This document shows, piece by piece, positions 33,002 through 43,508 of a stretch of 64,000 nucleotides of DNA. Made by a program: the position numbers and the translations under genes. Within the stretch, counting starts at the first letter, position 1. Each line of letters begins with the position of its first letter. The notes below the pieces were generated by a model that was not told the DNA's origin, made no database searches, and saw only the letters and a list, made by a program, of their open reading frames with translations. Source of the stretch: Dentipellis sp. KUC8613 (Eukaryota > Basidiomycota > Agaricomycetes > Russulales > Hericiaceae); NCBI GenBank assembly GCA_002286715.1, contig NSJX01000044.1:42249-106248 (forward strand), read 5' to 3'.

Positions 33002-34399
33002 CTACCACTTGAAATTGCGTACAGCGAATGCAAACTGCTTTGTCCAGTGCCACCCGTTCGCGAACGCTCTCGTGAGAGAAGTCTCCCGGGTTGACACGGT
33101 ACGGCGCACACGGGCGTGTAGTGCAGTCCTAGAATATGACGCCTGAATGTTGGCAAACTGTTGCAGTGCTTCGTGAGCAGTTGGTCGAGTGTCGGGGTCT
33201 GTCGCAGTCATAGAATCGATCAGTGGTAACAGCATGTTGAAATATCCCTCATAATCCTGACTAGGATTTAGAAGTTATATATTGGCGCATGAGATAGTTC
33301 ACGTACTTTGATAAGCATCCTGCGATACGTTTCGCCTGCAGTATATATATCTGCCTTGAAAGGATCATATGGGGGACGATCCTGTCCTACGGTCTCGGGC
33401 GCGTGAGTGCAGGCTTTTGACCAGACGTCAATCAGGACGCTGTCGGAAGCCCCGAACCTCATGGACTCCCCGAAATCAATCAGGTAATATCGGACACCAC
33501 CGACCTGTGTCCGTGTACGAACACCAGAAAGGAACCGCCCGCGCGCATCGACGTTGGCGTTGTCGAAGTGAAACCCACGGGGATACACGCGGTTGGCATC
33601 CATGAGGATATTGCCAGGCGAGAAGTCTCTGGTGTGGTACTGATGAGCATCACTCTTTCAAGGATAGGTTTGTTGTACCTGTGAGCGATCCGGAGCTCGT
33701 GCAAATAAGCCAATCCCTGTTCCATAGTTTACCATACGAGGACTTCAAGATGAGCTCGATGCTCACCTCTAACGTTTGGTATATCAGGTCGAGCCCTTCC
33801 CCAGCCGTGTTGAAGCTATCTTCGAGAGAGAGTAGCGCGCGCTGAAAAGGAAGGACAAGGAAGCAATGGTCTGGTGCGCGGATAACGTCAAGTAGTGGGA
33901 TAGCGTGGTTTCGCGGGTCCTTGCGTTGTTCAGGTCGAGATAGAAATTCCATCAGTGATACCTCGTGACTATCCTCTGCTCGGCAGGGTATCCGCTTCAG
34001 ACACACATGGAGACCGTCGGATGTTCTGATAGCGTCGATGGTCACATCCGCATAGATAAACTGTCGTTGATCAGGAGGTTGGACATGTTCAAAACGATTG
34101 GAAGTCGGGCGTACGTCATGCGGCACAGCGTCCTCCCTCCCAATGGTGCTAAATTCATTCTGCGTTTTACCCCCTTTCCACGAAGGAGTCCATCCTGGCC
34201 GAAAACGAGGTCGAAGCATGTAGCCTTGGATTTGGAGCCACGGCTGGATTTTTGCCCATTGACGCTCGGGTTTTCGAAGAATTGCGAGATATGTCGCATA
34301 GTCTGTGATTGAGGGGTCGAGTTCCTCGTTCAGTTCCGGCTCATCGTCTGGCCAGCCTGGCCACGCGACGGCGTCTTGAGGGGAGTATTGCGCATTCAT
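33002..34399 (-). CDS. Kinase-like protein K9, WPGWP family
   Basis: Last array member, minus strand, starting MNAQYSPQDAVAWPGWPDDE at 34399. N-terminal module: ERQWAKIQPWLQIQGYMLRP and FRPGWTPSW. Kinase-like motifs: VCLKRIPC, DVIRAPDHCFLVLPFQ, GLAYLHELRIAHR joined to RDFSPGNILMD, YYLIDFGES, THAPETV and DIYTAG. It ends WHWTKQFAFAVRNFKW and TAG (33004-33002). Intron 1 (54 nt) is a multiple of three without a stop, so its retention would still give an open frame. It shares with K4 the segment YATYLAIL/RANYLAIL in the N-terminal module, and these two are probably sister copies. Confidence 0.8.
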
Positions 34400-34607
34400 T
34401 TTCCGCGCACCGGACAACTGGCACCGCGGCGGTGATGTAGCGATGCATAAGTAAATAAAAAAACAAACATAAGCAGCCATACTCACCTTCTCACTGGTCA
34501 TGAATCCCGATATATAACTTGTTGCCACTATAGTTCACGGTAGATTGTAGGCGATCTGGCAGAGCCTCGCAAGTCTATAAGAATGCCCCAGCGCATTAGG
34601 CGCCAGT

Positions 34608-34647
34608 TCCCTAGAAACGGCCAACCATTTAATCTTATTGTTCAGGC
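34608..34647 (-). promoter_or_regulatory. Shared upstream motif, K9 copy
   Basis: GTTCCCTAGAAACGGCC followed by a TCTTATTGTTCAGGC block; third copy of the pair seen upstream of K6 and K8. About 210-250 bp upstream of the K9 start. Confidence 0.45.
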
Positions 34648-35060
34648 ATTGCATCCTTATTCCTTGGATAGTCTGGAGGACAATAAAGGAGTTGTTAGGA
34701 CAGAGCTGTATCCCATCGACGTCACATGGAGCCAAGCATACGTACCTTTGCGAGGACGTTGCGGTTGCTGAGGCCTGAGGCCTGAGGACTCGCCAATTCT
34801 ACGTTCTTGGTGTCCTGAGAAATAACTTCCTTTTTTTTTTTTACTTTTGAGCGGTACCTGCGGGGTGGCGGTTCCAGCAGACACGGCGACGAGCGTATGC
34901 ACAACTCATCGATAGACACAAATGTTATAATGACAAGGCTTCATTGTACTGCACGATAGAAAAATAGCAGCCTGACTTGTTTCGTTTCGAATTTGAGCCG
35001 GCGGAGTGGTTTGAGTCGCCAGAGTTCCAACGTTCGGGAAATCAAGCACTCACCGACGAA
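34648..35060. other. Intergenic region at the right edge of the kinase array
   Basis: No gene seen. Contains a T-run at about 34829-34842. The last trace of array-type sequence ends near 34.8 kb. Confidence 0.4.
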
Positions 35061-36731
35061 TCATTCACCTCCCAGGCCTCGGCCACGTCCCTTTGACACC
35101 CATATACGCCCATCTCCCGCACTATCACTCACCGCCTGAACTCCCCTCCATCTTCCACGTTCTGTCGCCCCTCTCCAATTCTCGTCGATCGTCGTTCCTC
35201 GCTTCCAAAAGAGTCGACCATCCAGCATGCCAAAAAAGTACATAACGTACTCCGCATTCTCGCGCACGCCCGGTGTCTCCAGGAAACCCCGAGCGATCTC
35301 CGTCTTTTCCGCATTATCCCACCAGCGACCCGCAGGGAGATAGGTTCTGCAATGCGAGTACTCGCAGCGTTGGGCACCGAACCTGCACACGTCGAGCAGG
35401 AAATAGAGGCAGACATTCTTGCCACTTGGTATAATCTCAGCTCAACCTGATGTAGACAGCCAAGATGAAGACACGTACAGGTTGTCGCGGACGCTGCTAT
35501 GATCCGGGGCGTGCGAATACGAGCAGCGATGCCCCCACGTACACCCCTCATGATTATACTGCCTGCATGGAATGGATTTCAACCGGCGCTGCTTGCCCTT
35601 GTGATGGTAGTCGCTTGAGTCCGATGCGGACTCGATGACGACCTTCTCATCGTCCAAGTGAGGATACTCCTCGTCCGATGACGAGCCGCCGTCGTCCACG
35701 CTCTCCTCCACCTCCCGACGCGCAATGACTTCATCCAGCTGGGTTCTTGAATCTGCGAATGCGGGATCCTGCGCCAACACCAATCCGAAATCTACACATC
35801 ACGAATGGCTGTCAGAAACAGATCCGAGTCAATCGCACGCGACAGGAGTCAAGGTCTCACCGATGGCGGCACCCTTGAGATTTCCCAAGCCCTTTCGCGC
35901 CAGGCCGCGGCGGTATCGCGCCGTCGTGGATTGCGGGTCGTGGAGCAAGGCGCGCTGGGCGCAGCGTTCGGCGTCCTCACGGCTATTCTACGATATGAGT
36001 ACATTGCTCCGCGGCGAATATCGATGTGAAACATGAGCACGCACGCTTCTATCGCCAAGTAGGCTTCCGCCATGTCGGATAGGATGGCCGTGTTCGGCCC
36101 ATCCGTTATGATCGCATTCTCAAAGTCCGTGATGGCCTCTCTGAAGCGGCCATTCTCGAAATTTGTAGTGCCCTGTCGAGAATGAAAGAGGTTGTGAGAA
36201 TCAGTAGGGTAAGTTGGAGACGGGCGAGTAGTTGTACCTGTCGCCTGTGCAGTTCTGCACGCTCCCGGCGTTCCTGTGCGCGAGCGGCGCGGGCTTGCTT
36301 GCGAGCAGCTAGGAGCTGTGCCACGTCGGTAGCGGCGGTGTCGCCTGGAGAAGGCGTTGACGACATGTACGAGGACGCGTATGGCATGAAATAGAACTTG
36401 GAGAATTTAGATGGTGGGTCGGGCGAAGGGTTGGCAGGATGCGTGTAGTTTCTAAATTGGACACGCGCTTCCGCAAACCGAATAAGAGTGCACGTGGCCA
36501 GCAGTAAATCTGGTTCGGGAAAATAAGATGGCTCCTCAACGCGACTCTCTATCCTAGCGGTCAGAAAATCCAACCGTCCAAATTGCGGGAGTCAACCTTG
36601 AGGCTGAGCTAGGCAGGAGTGCAGTACCCCTGCGGATACGAAAACTCGACCGGTGTCCATTGCACGCAACAAGCGCGTGCCAAAACAAGGGCCATGCTGT
36701 CTTGTGGATAATGAGGAGCGGGTCTGGCCAT
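35061..36731 (-). CDS. TPR and CCCH zinc-finger protein
   Basis: Multi-exon minus-strand gene starting MARPAPHYPQDSMALVLARA at 36731 (an upstream exon cannot be excluded). A join at a GTACTG donor gives SYPQGIESRVEEPSYFPEPD. The next exon has an Arg/Ala/Glu-rich helix. TPR-like repeats follow: NFENGRFREAITDFENAIIT, then AEAYLAIEA, AERCAQRALLHDPQSTTARY and RRGLARKGLGNLKGAAIDFG. An acidic Ser/Asp linker leads to a CCCH finger, CRQYNHEGCTWGHRCSYSH (C-x7-C-x5-C-x3-H), and after another intron to a second one, CLYFLLDVCRFGAQRCEYSH. The C-terminus is Gly/Arg-rich (SKGRGRGLGGE) with TGA at 35063-35061. The layout suggests an RNA-associated protein with a protein-interaction scaffold. No named orthologue is claimed. 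Confidence 0.75.
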
Positions 36732-39239
36732 CACAGAAGAAATTGGATATTCAAGTGAGCCAAAGAATACAATCAGCGGAGGATACGCACCAATGGACAG
36801 AACAAGTTCATAGGTGAAACACGACACTGGCGCTACCCCGACTCATCCACGCCAAGAATACCTCGACAGATCCAACTCAAACAGTGCGCATCGACATGCC
36901 AACGAGCTTAACCATCTTGCTTCGAATTCTCTGTATTCAGTAGCCAATAGCGGCCGACGTCCCGTCCCTATCAAAATCAACCAAAGTTAGAATGCGTTTG
37001 ATAGAATCAGAATGAAACGGGGAGCCTAAGCATGGAAGCACCTTTAGCGTGCATCACCTTCTCAGACGACTATTCACTGCGACCGCCTCCAGGCACGTCT
37101 TCAAATGTTGAAGAAGCTAGAGAAGCCGTGGGCGCGGGCGTCGGCAACGGCCATGGAGATCGCTGCCCCGCGGCCTGTGGGCGCCTATTTACATGCATAC
37201 CGCGGTCGGGTAGGCGCCGGAGAAGCTGCATTGGTTGCACAGCCTCTGGCAATCCAGACAACTCCGGCGGGCACGAGGCTCTTTTGTTAGCGCCAGCGGG
37301 AGGTGGCAAATCTGGAAACACCTGGGGATCCGCGCTGAATGGACGCAAGAAAAATAAGTAGATGCGACACTTTACCGGTGCTGTCTGCAGGGAAGGGGGT
37401 CACCTGGCGGCGACAATATCATCATTGTCAAGACACGACTCAAGGTTGCGGGAAAGCAATCGGCGTGATAAGGCTTCCCGTTATCTCATCTTCGCGCGTG
37501 CCCATTGACCCCTGGTTTTGTTCTTGTCGGCGAAGCGGTTCATTGAGTTATATGGTGAGCCAATTGTAAAAGTAATAATACTCACTCGAGTGACCCTTAG
37601 CTTCATCGAAGTGAGCACTGAGGAAATTACCCAGATTCCGACCTCTCAATCCCGGCTTTGCCGTAAAACATGCCCCATACGGACCATAAGGGACCAAAAT
37701 TTAAATTCTCGTCAACCTCTTTGCACGCCGGAAGAAAGCGGGAAGCAGAAGGCATCTGAGTTGCTGGCGACAAGGAAATGCAAGTACGGTAGCGGCCCTA
37801 TCGACTTCCGCTTTGCAGTGAAATGAGAGGCCGATGGTCGGTGCCCGTTGGAGCTGTCAAGGAGAGATGAAAAGACACCGTCGTGGTGTGAAGGGCTGGT
37901 TTTCCTCATTGCCTCCAGGAGAGTGCCTAAAAGAAGGCAAAAAAGTGAATCACAGCACCCCAAACCCCGTGCTGGACGTGCGCCGTTGCCGGAGCAGCCG
38001 GGCAGTGCAGAGCCCCGCAATATGGAAACAGCCGATGGTTTGCCTCGCATCCGCTCGTTCCCACTCTGCATTAGTCCTCCTCGAATACTTCTGGAAATAA
38101 TGTCGACACGCTGCAGCGCGAACGGCAAGTAGATCCGTAAGCGAAAATCAGCAACGCGGTCAGCAAGGGGCCCGATGACAAAATGCTCACTAAACAGACG
38201 AGCTGATCGCTGGGTTCTTCTCTCTGGATTCTCATGGCCTGCGCGAGCTGTCCGGGTCTAGATCGGATATCGCCCGGGATTGCGGCGCCGTATCTCTCGG
38301 GGGGAGGCAACAAAAGGGGATAGGTTTGCGGCGCGTCGGCGGGCGCATCACTGGTTCGTCGATAGAGGCGGACAAAGTTGTCAGAGAATGTAAACTGGTG
38401 ATACGAACGTGGGGTCGTCGAACTCCCCCGTTTCATTGGGGAGCCCGGCGAGCGGCTCTCGCGCCTGAATGTGCGGCCGGTGAAAGCTGCATCCGACCAC
38501 AATTCTGGTCATATCACGCGGCGTATGAGTACATTGGTACACGGCGACTTGCGATGTGTGGAGTAACTGGAGGCGCTCTGGACGAGAAGAGGCGCGATGC
38601 ATTGAAGGCTCGCGCCAAATGACATTCCGGGAGATTATCGCATCGTTACTGAATCGGAAAGGGGCGATGCAGACGTGATGATAGAAGACCGAGATCTCTT
38701 CCCCCCAATCTGTGATGCGATGTCGATGCGAAAGATGCAGTTGATCACGGCGGTGCCTGTACATTATTGGTGTGTAAGTGAGCGAGCGACATGAGGTGAG
38801 ATCACAGAGAAAAGAGTGCAACGATGTCGCCTGTGTAATCGATATGTGAGCCCGCTAGCCTCCATGTCGCTGTGAGGCGCGGGGGCGACGGATTCAGCGG
38901 AAAGCGGTGAAGCAACCCGGCGGCTATGGGGCGTCTCCGAGACCAGAGCGCCCGAAGGCCGAATCACGGGAGTACTTCTGGCTTCAGCCGTGTCGGAGTG
39001 GCCATAAGAAGGGCAGTCTAGCCTGAGCAACGAACGTACCATCGACCTCCTTCTCGACAATCTTGACGGTATAAAACACGCGGAGGAGAAGAACTGCTAT
39101 AACGAACCTGGTGAGTTTCCTTTTCGGGTGTATTTCCCACGCATGTGCACGGGACGGCTGCGCGGCACGGCGAGACGCGTCCTTCATGCTTTTATATTAG
39201 CTCTAACTTCCTCCTCTCTCTCTTCCGCAGACCTTCATC
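36732..39239. other. Long gap without a secure gene
   Basis: 2.5 kb. A minus-strand open frame at 38071-38502 is the only candidate exon (listed separately). Elsewhere, overlapping frames on both strands lack motifs. The right end (39205-39239) is a pyrimidine-rich tract ending in a CCGCAG acceptor just before the next gene, which indicates a 5'UTR intron. Confidence 0.4.
38071..38502 (-). CDS. Possible exon of an unknown protein
   Basis: A 144-codon frame whose middle (YHQFTFSDNFVRLYRRTSDA, then PLLLPPPERYGAAIPG and QLAQAMRIQREEPSDQLV) looks protein-like and is followed by a hydrophobic stretch. No splice-joined partner exons were secured, although frames with hydrophobic segments exist upstream near 39000-39110. 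It may be a fragment of a real gene or chance. Confidence 0.25.
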   Translation of the reverse strand: MWSDAAFTGRTFRRESRSPGSPMKRGSSTTPRSYHQFTFSDNFVRLYRRTSDAPADAPQTYPLLLPPPERYGAAIPGDIRSRPGQLAQAMRIQREEPSDQLVCLVSILSSGPLLTALLIFAYGSTCRSRCSVSTLFPEVFEED

Positions 39240-41736
39240 ATGGATCCCTACGGAAATTACACTGGAGGTCAACCTCCTGCGCAGAATGGCCAGCAGCACC
39301 AACACCAGAACCAACATCCTCACCAGCAGTCCATCTTCACCCTCCCCGACAACCTCCCGTCTTCGTCTCAGACCCAGCACTTCAATTCGGACTTCTTTAT
39401 GCCCATGGGACCCCCTCCGGTACCTGTTGAAAACGACCAGGCGGTCCAACTCGAGATCCTACGGGAGACGCGGCGCATCCGCGAGATCGAACTGCAGATC
39501 GCCGAGGCGGGACGGCAGCAGAGCGAGGAGCAGCGCCGGCAGCGCGAAGCCGAGCTCGCCATCGCGCACTTCCACAGTAGAACCTCGGCAGGTAGTCCTC
39601 CTCACTCTCACTCGCATGGTCAACCGCACCCCCACCCGCAGGGGCAACTGCAAATGCAGATGCAGATGCAGGCGCATGCGCACCCTCCCCCGGCGCAGAC
39701 GCAGCCTCTCGGTGACTGGGACGCTGGCATGCTCGCGGACCTGAGCCTCGCGGCCCAGCAGGCTCTCACTGCGAGCTACCCGCCCGAGTACACACCTGTG
39801 CTCGACGCCGCGCAGGCGCAGTTCATCAACTCGTGGTTCGCCGAGGCGCCCGGGGCCGCGCCTAGCGCGCGCTGGAGCCCTTCGACCGCGGGCGAGTTCC
39901 ACACGGTCGACCCGTCGGCATCGTCCTCGGGTCACACGCCCCCCGCGACCAATTCGACGCAGGACAGTCCGGGGGACGAGAGCCTGCCGTTTGCGGACCT
40001 CGAGCGCGGGGAGGATATCGTCGAGGCGGCTACGGCGTCCGGCAGCGGCGCGGCGGCGAAGAAGCGCGCAGGGAAGGTCGTCGAGCCGTGCGACGTCGTT
40101 TGCCACAAGTGCAGCACGTTGATGGCCAAGATGTTGCTGCGCGGTACCAAGGAGGAGCTCGAGGTCCCGTACGACACGGTGTTCACCTGCCTCACGTGCA
40201 AGCCATACACGCCGACCGTGCCTTCGCGGAAGCGCACCATGGAGATGGAAGACATATCCTCGCCGGCGACATGTGACATTTGCCAGCACGTCAAGGGACA
40301 TGGCGGGTTCGTCCCGCGTCGCTCAGTGATCGCGTTCACTGCAGAGGTGAGATCCGCTTCGCGTCGGGATTTGCTGACGGGCCGCTAATGACTTGCCGTC
40401 TGCAGATAATGTGTCTGTCCTGCTCGGACAAGTACCGTCGGTGAGACTGTTCGCTGCTGTCTTGGTCTCCGTGACGACGATGCTGAGCGCCGCGCAGCTG
40501 TACCAACTGTGGCGGGACATCAGCGCGCGGTGTCATCGGGAAGTGGCGCTGCAAAGAGCTGTTTAAGGGTGGGCGCAAGACGTGTAGCCTATCTCATGCG
40601 AGGTGCGCTTGCACGCTTCCAGAACTAAGAGCCCTGAAACCGACTGTAATGCAGGCTCGGTACGCGAGATATGGAGCTGGTGACGTGCGATGTTGCGGCA
40701 GATCTCGTCGGTAAGACGGAGCTGCCGGAGATGCTAGACCATTGTGAACACATGTGGCGCGAGCATGTCCTCTCGAAGCTTGCCGTGCCCGAGGTGCGCC
40801 TCCTGCCCTCCTGCCTCATAACCATCTTGACACTTCCCGTAGGTTCTCGAGCACCAAAACGACCTGCGTACGTTCCAGGACATCGAACAGCGCTACCTCA
40901 AAGGTGGCTTCCCCGACAAGGAGCTCTTCGGCAAAGCGCCGGAAAACCCAAATCACCGACGATATATCACCTTCAGCTGGGCGAAGGCGCGCACGCGCCG
41001 CGACAAGACCAAACCTGAATGGGCGCGGCACAGCTCCGATTCGAAGCAGCCTGACCAATGGCTCACGTACAACATGCGCCGCTCGACCGTGCTCTTCCCC
41101 ACGAGCTCCATTCTCGTCGGGGTCTGGCTCATCGAGTGGAATATTCCCAGTGCGCAGCTCGCTCACCGCGCCCCGGTGGCAACCACTGACCCACGCCATA
41201 GATCGCTCGATGGTCGTCGACACGCTCTCACCATTTGACAGCGGTGCATTTGACGAGCGTGGAGTGATCCACACGAGCGAGATTCTGCGGCGCGCGCTAT
41301 CAGATCTCATGCAGCACAACTCAAAACACCCCGAGGACAAGTGGTCGCCGCCGGAGCACCTCTGGGCGGTCATCATGAACACATCATGGAGTACGTCCCT
41401 CTCCAGCGCTCTGCCGCGCCCTGTCTAACAATATCCTGTTCTGCGTCTCTTGTCACCGCCCTTCGCGCAGCGACGCGTCTGCGGATCTCCGAGGGCCTCC
41501 TGCGGAGACATTTTGTGCCCTTGGAGGAGTACCTCGCGAGGCACACCGAGACGCGCCGGGAGATGTTCTCCGGGTCCACGTGCGAGCTCGCGAAGGTGCT
41601 CGCCGCGCGCCGCACGAAGAAGGGCCACCAGGAGCCCGAGGTGCTCGTCAAGTTCCTCGGGCAGGAGCTCTCGCTGTCCGGCATGCAGAAGTTCGGCGCG
41701 GAGCAGCTCAAGGCGTCCATACGCCGCAATCGCTGA
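39240..41736 (+). CDS. Cys-rich protein of unknown function (multiple CxxC motifs)
   Basis: Seven-exon gene of roughly 710 aa. Exon 1 (39240-40346) encodes a Gln/His/Pro-rich N-terminus and a predicted coiled coil (QLEILRETRRIREIELQIAE, continuing Gln/Glu/Arg-rich). It also encodes the first Cys pairs: CHKCSTLMAK, CLTCK and CDICQHVKGHGG. The next exons add CLSCSDKYRRC, CTNCGG and KWRCKELFKGGRKTCSLSHA, giving at least five CxxC-type pairs and thus probable zinc sites. The C-terminal half (LEHQNDLRTFQDIEQRYLKG, LFPTSSILVGVWLIEWNI, NRSMVVDTLSPF, FLGQELSLSGMQKFGAEQLK) is well-ordered protein with no fold I recognise. All joins keep frame; TGA at 41734-41736. The start is supported by a 5'UTR-intron acceptor 6 nt upstream. 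It appears to be a conserved fungal protein of unassigned role, perhaps nuclear. Confidence 0.75.
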
Positions 41737-42608
41737 CTATTGCTGACCGACTGCCGGCCGTTGATGCTCGGGAGTCGCGGTTAGGACTCGGGTTCGAGTT
41801 ATTGGTTAATGGGGCGTGTTAATATTGCACATAGTAACTTATTCCTGGGTGCGTTACGTGTGGCGAATTGGAGTCGTGTGTGCGAAGTGCTGACCTCAGG
41901 ATGATGACTGCAGGATACTATGGTTAGATGTACATGTAGGTGTTTGTAGGTGCTGAATTAGTGTGCACTAGTCGGTGAGAAATGCACCGACCAGGGGCGG
42001 CCAATATAAACTCAATACTTCATTGTGATCCCGGAAGCCGGCTTGCGTATGCGCGGCCGTGATTCGAGAGCGGGCTGCAGCTGAGGTGGTATCTGAACTT
42101 CAGGACTCAATGTCTGGTTGTCGGGATCATCAACATGGACAGTGACAGGTACAGTGAAGAGCAGTCTCGGTCGGACCTTTGTATAACGAAAATTTCCTCC
42201 AGTCTTCTTTTCAACCATGCCGTCTCTGCTTTCAGAAGCACCTTGTGGAAGACATCGGAACTGCTGATGGCTCCGTGTTGCTTCATCGATGCCGTGCAGG
42301 CCCACTGCAGGGGCGTGTCCAAGATCTAAGCGTGTTCGGGAATCGCCGAGTCGCGGTCAACATGCGGCTTCAATTTTGGGTCACCATCCCAACTCGGACA
42401 CTGAGCTGAACCAGTGAAACCACTTTGGTTTATGCACGCGGTAGCTGAGACTACAAGGAATGGAGCTCCGCGTGTCACTGAAACGACCACGTTCGAGAAA
42501 CTCAGGCTATCCTTCTTCAAGCTTGAAAGTCCCACATCGATGGCGTATCTTGGGCACATGTACTCGGGTCTGTTTCCGCACGGCTTCAGAAGAACTCGCG
42601 GAGGAGGC
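41737..42608. other. Intergenic region with weak minus-strand coding signal
   Basis: A minus-strand frame at 42012-42305 (RPRLLFTVPVTVHVDDPDNQ and a tail to GITMKY) and one at 42326-42616 look faintly coding and may be the 3' part of the gene whose repeats lie at 42609-43138. No complete gene could be built. Confidence 0.35.
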
Positions 42609-43138
42609 GTGCACACACTCCGCCTCTATTCCTGCCTACTCGGTTCCGCAACGCACGGTCTGTCTTCCTATACCACGTGTCTGACCAGGCTGATGGTCCT
42701 GCAGGACCGTCAGACGGAATCGGAGGCATTCCACCACGGGAAGCAAGCGGATGAAGGCCTTCTGTATTCCGTTCTCTCCAGTGTCGACGAGTTAGATTCG
42801 AGAAACTTCTCTCTAGTTCACCTGATGCTTCCTGCGGTCATCTATTGGTTCGATACACTGACCTATTCAGGGATGTACACACTCCGCCTCTACTCCTGCC
42901 TACTCGGATCCGCAGCACACGGTTCGTCTTTCCATACCACGTGTCTGAATAGGCTAATGGTTCCGCAGATATCGTTCCACGGAATTGGACGGTTCGACCA
43001 CGGTAAGATAGCGGATAGAGGCCTTCCGTATCCCGTTCTCTTCGGTGTCGACCAGTCCGATTCGAAAACCTTCTTTTTCTAGCTCACCTAGTGCTTCCTG
43101 GCGCGTCACGGTCTTCTATATGTTGATTTGAAACACTG
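42609..43138 (-). repeat. Two diverged tandem copies of a ~265-bp unit, probably decayed coding sequence
   Basis: The block beginning ACACTCCGCCTCTA with CTGCCTACTCGG starts at about 42613 and again at about 42877. The following 250 bp align in order (CATACCACGTGTCTGA, AGGCCTTC-GTATTCCGTTCTC, TGTCGACGAG/TGTCGACCAG, GCTTCCTG). On the minus strand the right copy reads EALGELEKEGFRIGLVDTEE, then ENGIRKASIRYLTVVEPSNS, without a stop for about 47 codons. The left copy needs a frame change between GELERSF and VDTGENGIQKAFIRLL. This suggests repeats of a former minus-strand protein. Confidence 0.6.
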
Positions 43139-43508
43139 ACATATGCAGGGAAATCTGACCTTCTTCTAAGGTTTACTGACAACCACGCTTTCTATTCCCT
43201 GGCTTGATGGGTCTGGATACATACGTGTAGTGTGGAGAAGGCTCCTGCCATCCCGAGCTTCCTCCGAGACCGGCGCCAATGTGCTCAACGTCAAGTTTCT
43301 GGCCCTTGGATCGATTCCGGCTCACTTCCGCAGCACTGAGGTGGAGGCGCACAAGGTATGGTACTCATTATTATCGAAATTTCAGCGTCTTTGGGCTCGG
43401 TATAAGATGTAGGGATGGCACCGAGATTCTTGTCAACTCACTCCGGGATAGACGCAGCTCCCTCAACGTTGAATCGCTCGTAGTCCCCTTCACTCTACAC
43501 GTGTCCTC
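43139..43508. other. Region upstream of A1
   Basis: Expected promoter of A1; no gene or clear element seen. Confidence 0.35.

Noticed and set aside
37070..37348. Pro/Ala-rich minus-strand frame and a nearby CLDCQRLCNQC reading
   Set aside because: The two readings are in different frames, neither has a start or splice support, and the Cys pattern is too short to call a zinc finger.
37712..38128. Minus-strand frame with a hydrophobic stretch
   Set aside because: No start context, no splice-linked exon and no motif; not separated from chance.
42414..43082. 222-codon plus-strand open frame across the tandem repeat
   Set aside because: The repeat's codon pattern fits the minus strand better, the plus frame has no introns unlike its neighbours, and no motif is present.
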